A DNA stretch of 64,000 bases, taken from positions 7,936,001 through 8,000,000 of the forward strand of contig CAUJLY010000006.1 of assembly GCA_963281155.1 (NCBI GenBank). The letters are read 5' to 3'. The number at the start of each line of letters is the position of its first letter. Positions within the stretch are counted from its first letter, which is position 1. The translations under genes and the position numbers were made by a program. This document shows positions 62,849-64,000 of the stretch, piece by piece. The notes under the pieces are model-generated. The model saw only the letters and a program-made list of their open reading frames with translations, ran no database searches and had not been told where the DNA came from. The DNA comes from Rhabditophanes sp. KR3021 (taxonomy: Eukaryota; Nematoda; Chromadorea; Rhabditida; Alloionematidae).

Positions 62849-64000
62849 ATATGCAAAACTCAAGCGTTCACAATTATTTGCATATTAACTTTTATAATAT
62901 CAAAACTCCATCTATTAAACAATCAAAATATATTATGAACTTATTCGCAGTCAATTATACACTAGAAAATCTATTAACACATATGCATTTTGTATGATAA
63001 TATCAAAATACAATTCATAGAGTAAAACCATCCTTAGGTAGATTAAATATTTTCCTATTATTATTTGTCACATATATTTGAATCTTATAATATTTGGTTT
63101 ATACATTGTCTTCAAGATGCCATCATGATTCAATTTAATAGTAACTATTTTTAGTTAAATAAATTTTACAATTTAGTGTATGATTCTACATTTTTTGCGT
63201 ATTATTTTATCTTTTTTGTGTATTATTTTTGTTCAAAGTTGTTGTCATCAATTTAAGTACCTTATTGAGATCATTAAAGTTATCTTTGTATTAGTGTTTG
63301 TTAATTGATGCAGGCTGCAATTTTAGTGTAAACTCTTTTCAAATTTGTGTTATATTACTTTAATTCATTCAGATATAATTTACCTGCGTTAACCCTTCGT
63401 TTAAGAGTGTTTTTATGTTAAAAGAACAACTATTTTTTGGTGATACAAGTTTAAGGTTGATTATACTTCAAAATATTGTACCCTTTAATTCTATATAAAT
63501 AAATCTATTTATTATATATTTTTTGTTTTTAGTTTATTTATGTGTGTGGTAATATAAATAAAACATATACTCTAATATTGACCCAACAATTATGGGCTCG
63601 AAAGCTCGATTTTTAGCAAATATAATGATTTATAATTTAAATGAAGGTGATGTCCTAAAACATTTAATATCTCGGTCAACATTAGGTGACTCAGACAACA
63701 CTTTATCCAAAATATAAATTTATTTTACAACTTAAAGACGACAATCAACATTGTCTAATTTGATCAATCTTTTTTAGTATGATCATGCATGATGATATTA
63801 CATTTTTACTATCATCATATTTTTCATAAATATACTATGTATTTTTTAACGGGAACTTTATTCTTTGTTGTAAGCTAGTGACGAAAACTGCTATAATAAG
63901 TAATTTTAAGCTGTACGATTTATTTTTATTATAATCATTTTAAAAATTCATTTTTTTATTGTACATAATGAACGTTCATATATAAACATTAGTAGGGAAT
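62849..64000. other. right edge, AT-rich with one small ORF
   Basis: 3' region of the paired-domain gene and AT-rich sequence to the edge. A 41-codon + strand ORF at 63592-63717 from a true ATG (MGSKARFLANIMIYNLN, then GDVLKHLISRSTLGDSDNT) has protein-like composition; it might be an exon of a gene running off the window. Confidence 0.35.

Overview
The window is AT-rich eukaryotic DNA that reads as a nematode chromosome. Genes are split by very short introns (mostly 40-60 nt) with T-rich acceptors (tttttag, tttcag). Splice acceptors often sit 0-60 nt upstream of the first ATG, as expected for spliced-leader trans-splicing. Several families are nematode-typical: a paired-domain gene with only the PAI half, a C6-domain secreted protein, an ShK-peroxidase, an Sre-like serpentine receptor and tandem FAT-2-like desaturases. 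The base composition and tiny introns would suit a clade IV worm (Strongyloides, Rhabditophanes or a relative), but that is a guess. No operon, tRNA, rRNA, CRISPR array or intact transposon was seen.

Layout. 0-4 kb: AT-rich edge and a decayed coding relic. 4.4-5.9 kb (-): class I Rab11-FIP. 6.7-7.8 kb (+): C3orf33-like protein. 8.5-8.9 kb (-): part of an unrecognised gene. 10.3-18.0 kb (+): MAST/KIN-4 kinase. 18.4-19.6 kb (-): unrecognised basic-tailed protein. 20.6-22.8 kb (+): ShK-heme peroxidase. 22.8-30.4 kb: an AT-rich desert with four faint coding-like islands. 30.4-32.1 kb (+): neuropeptide GPCR. 33.0-33.8 kb (+): NK-class homeobox gene. 35.1-35.6 kb (+): C6-domain protein. 36.9-37.1 kb (+): small membrane ORF. 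37.6-39.2 kb (-): secreted chitin-binding-like protein. 40.9-44.5 kb (-): two desaturases in tandem. 45.5-47.1 kb (-): F-box/LRR protein. 47.8-49.2 kb (-): unrecognised gene. 50.0-50.5 kb (+): Gly-rich secreted protein. 50.9-51.2 kb (-): interrupted ORF. 51.5-52.4 kb (-): Sre-like receptor. 53.7-56.0 kb (-): GFAT. 57.1-61.0 kb (+): 5-oxoprolinase. 62.1-62.8 kb (+): PAI-only paired-domain gene.

There is no single pathway. Some genes share themes: GFAT makes the UDP-GlcNAc precursor used for chitin, while the chitin-binding-like protein, the peroxidase and the Gly-rich protein suit cuticle, eggshell or extracellular matrix. The desaturases make unsaturated fatty acids, and 5-oxoprolinase acts in glutathione turnover. 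I reconstructed exon structures by hand from splice sites and phase; where the phases close exactly I say so.

Most noteworthy: (1) three one-base insertions interrupt otherwise well-conserved genes (one in MAST, two in GFAT), and removing each restores all exon phases; (2) the peroxidase has its proximal heme histidine shifted by one residue; (3) the paired-domain gene lacks both the RED subdomain and a homeodomain; (4) small coding-like islands lie in the gene desert. I did not find a convincing undescribed multi-gene system.
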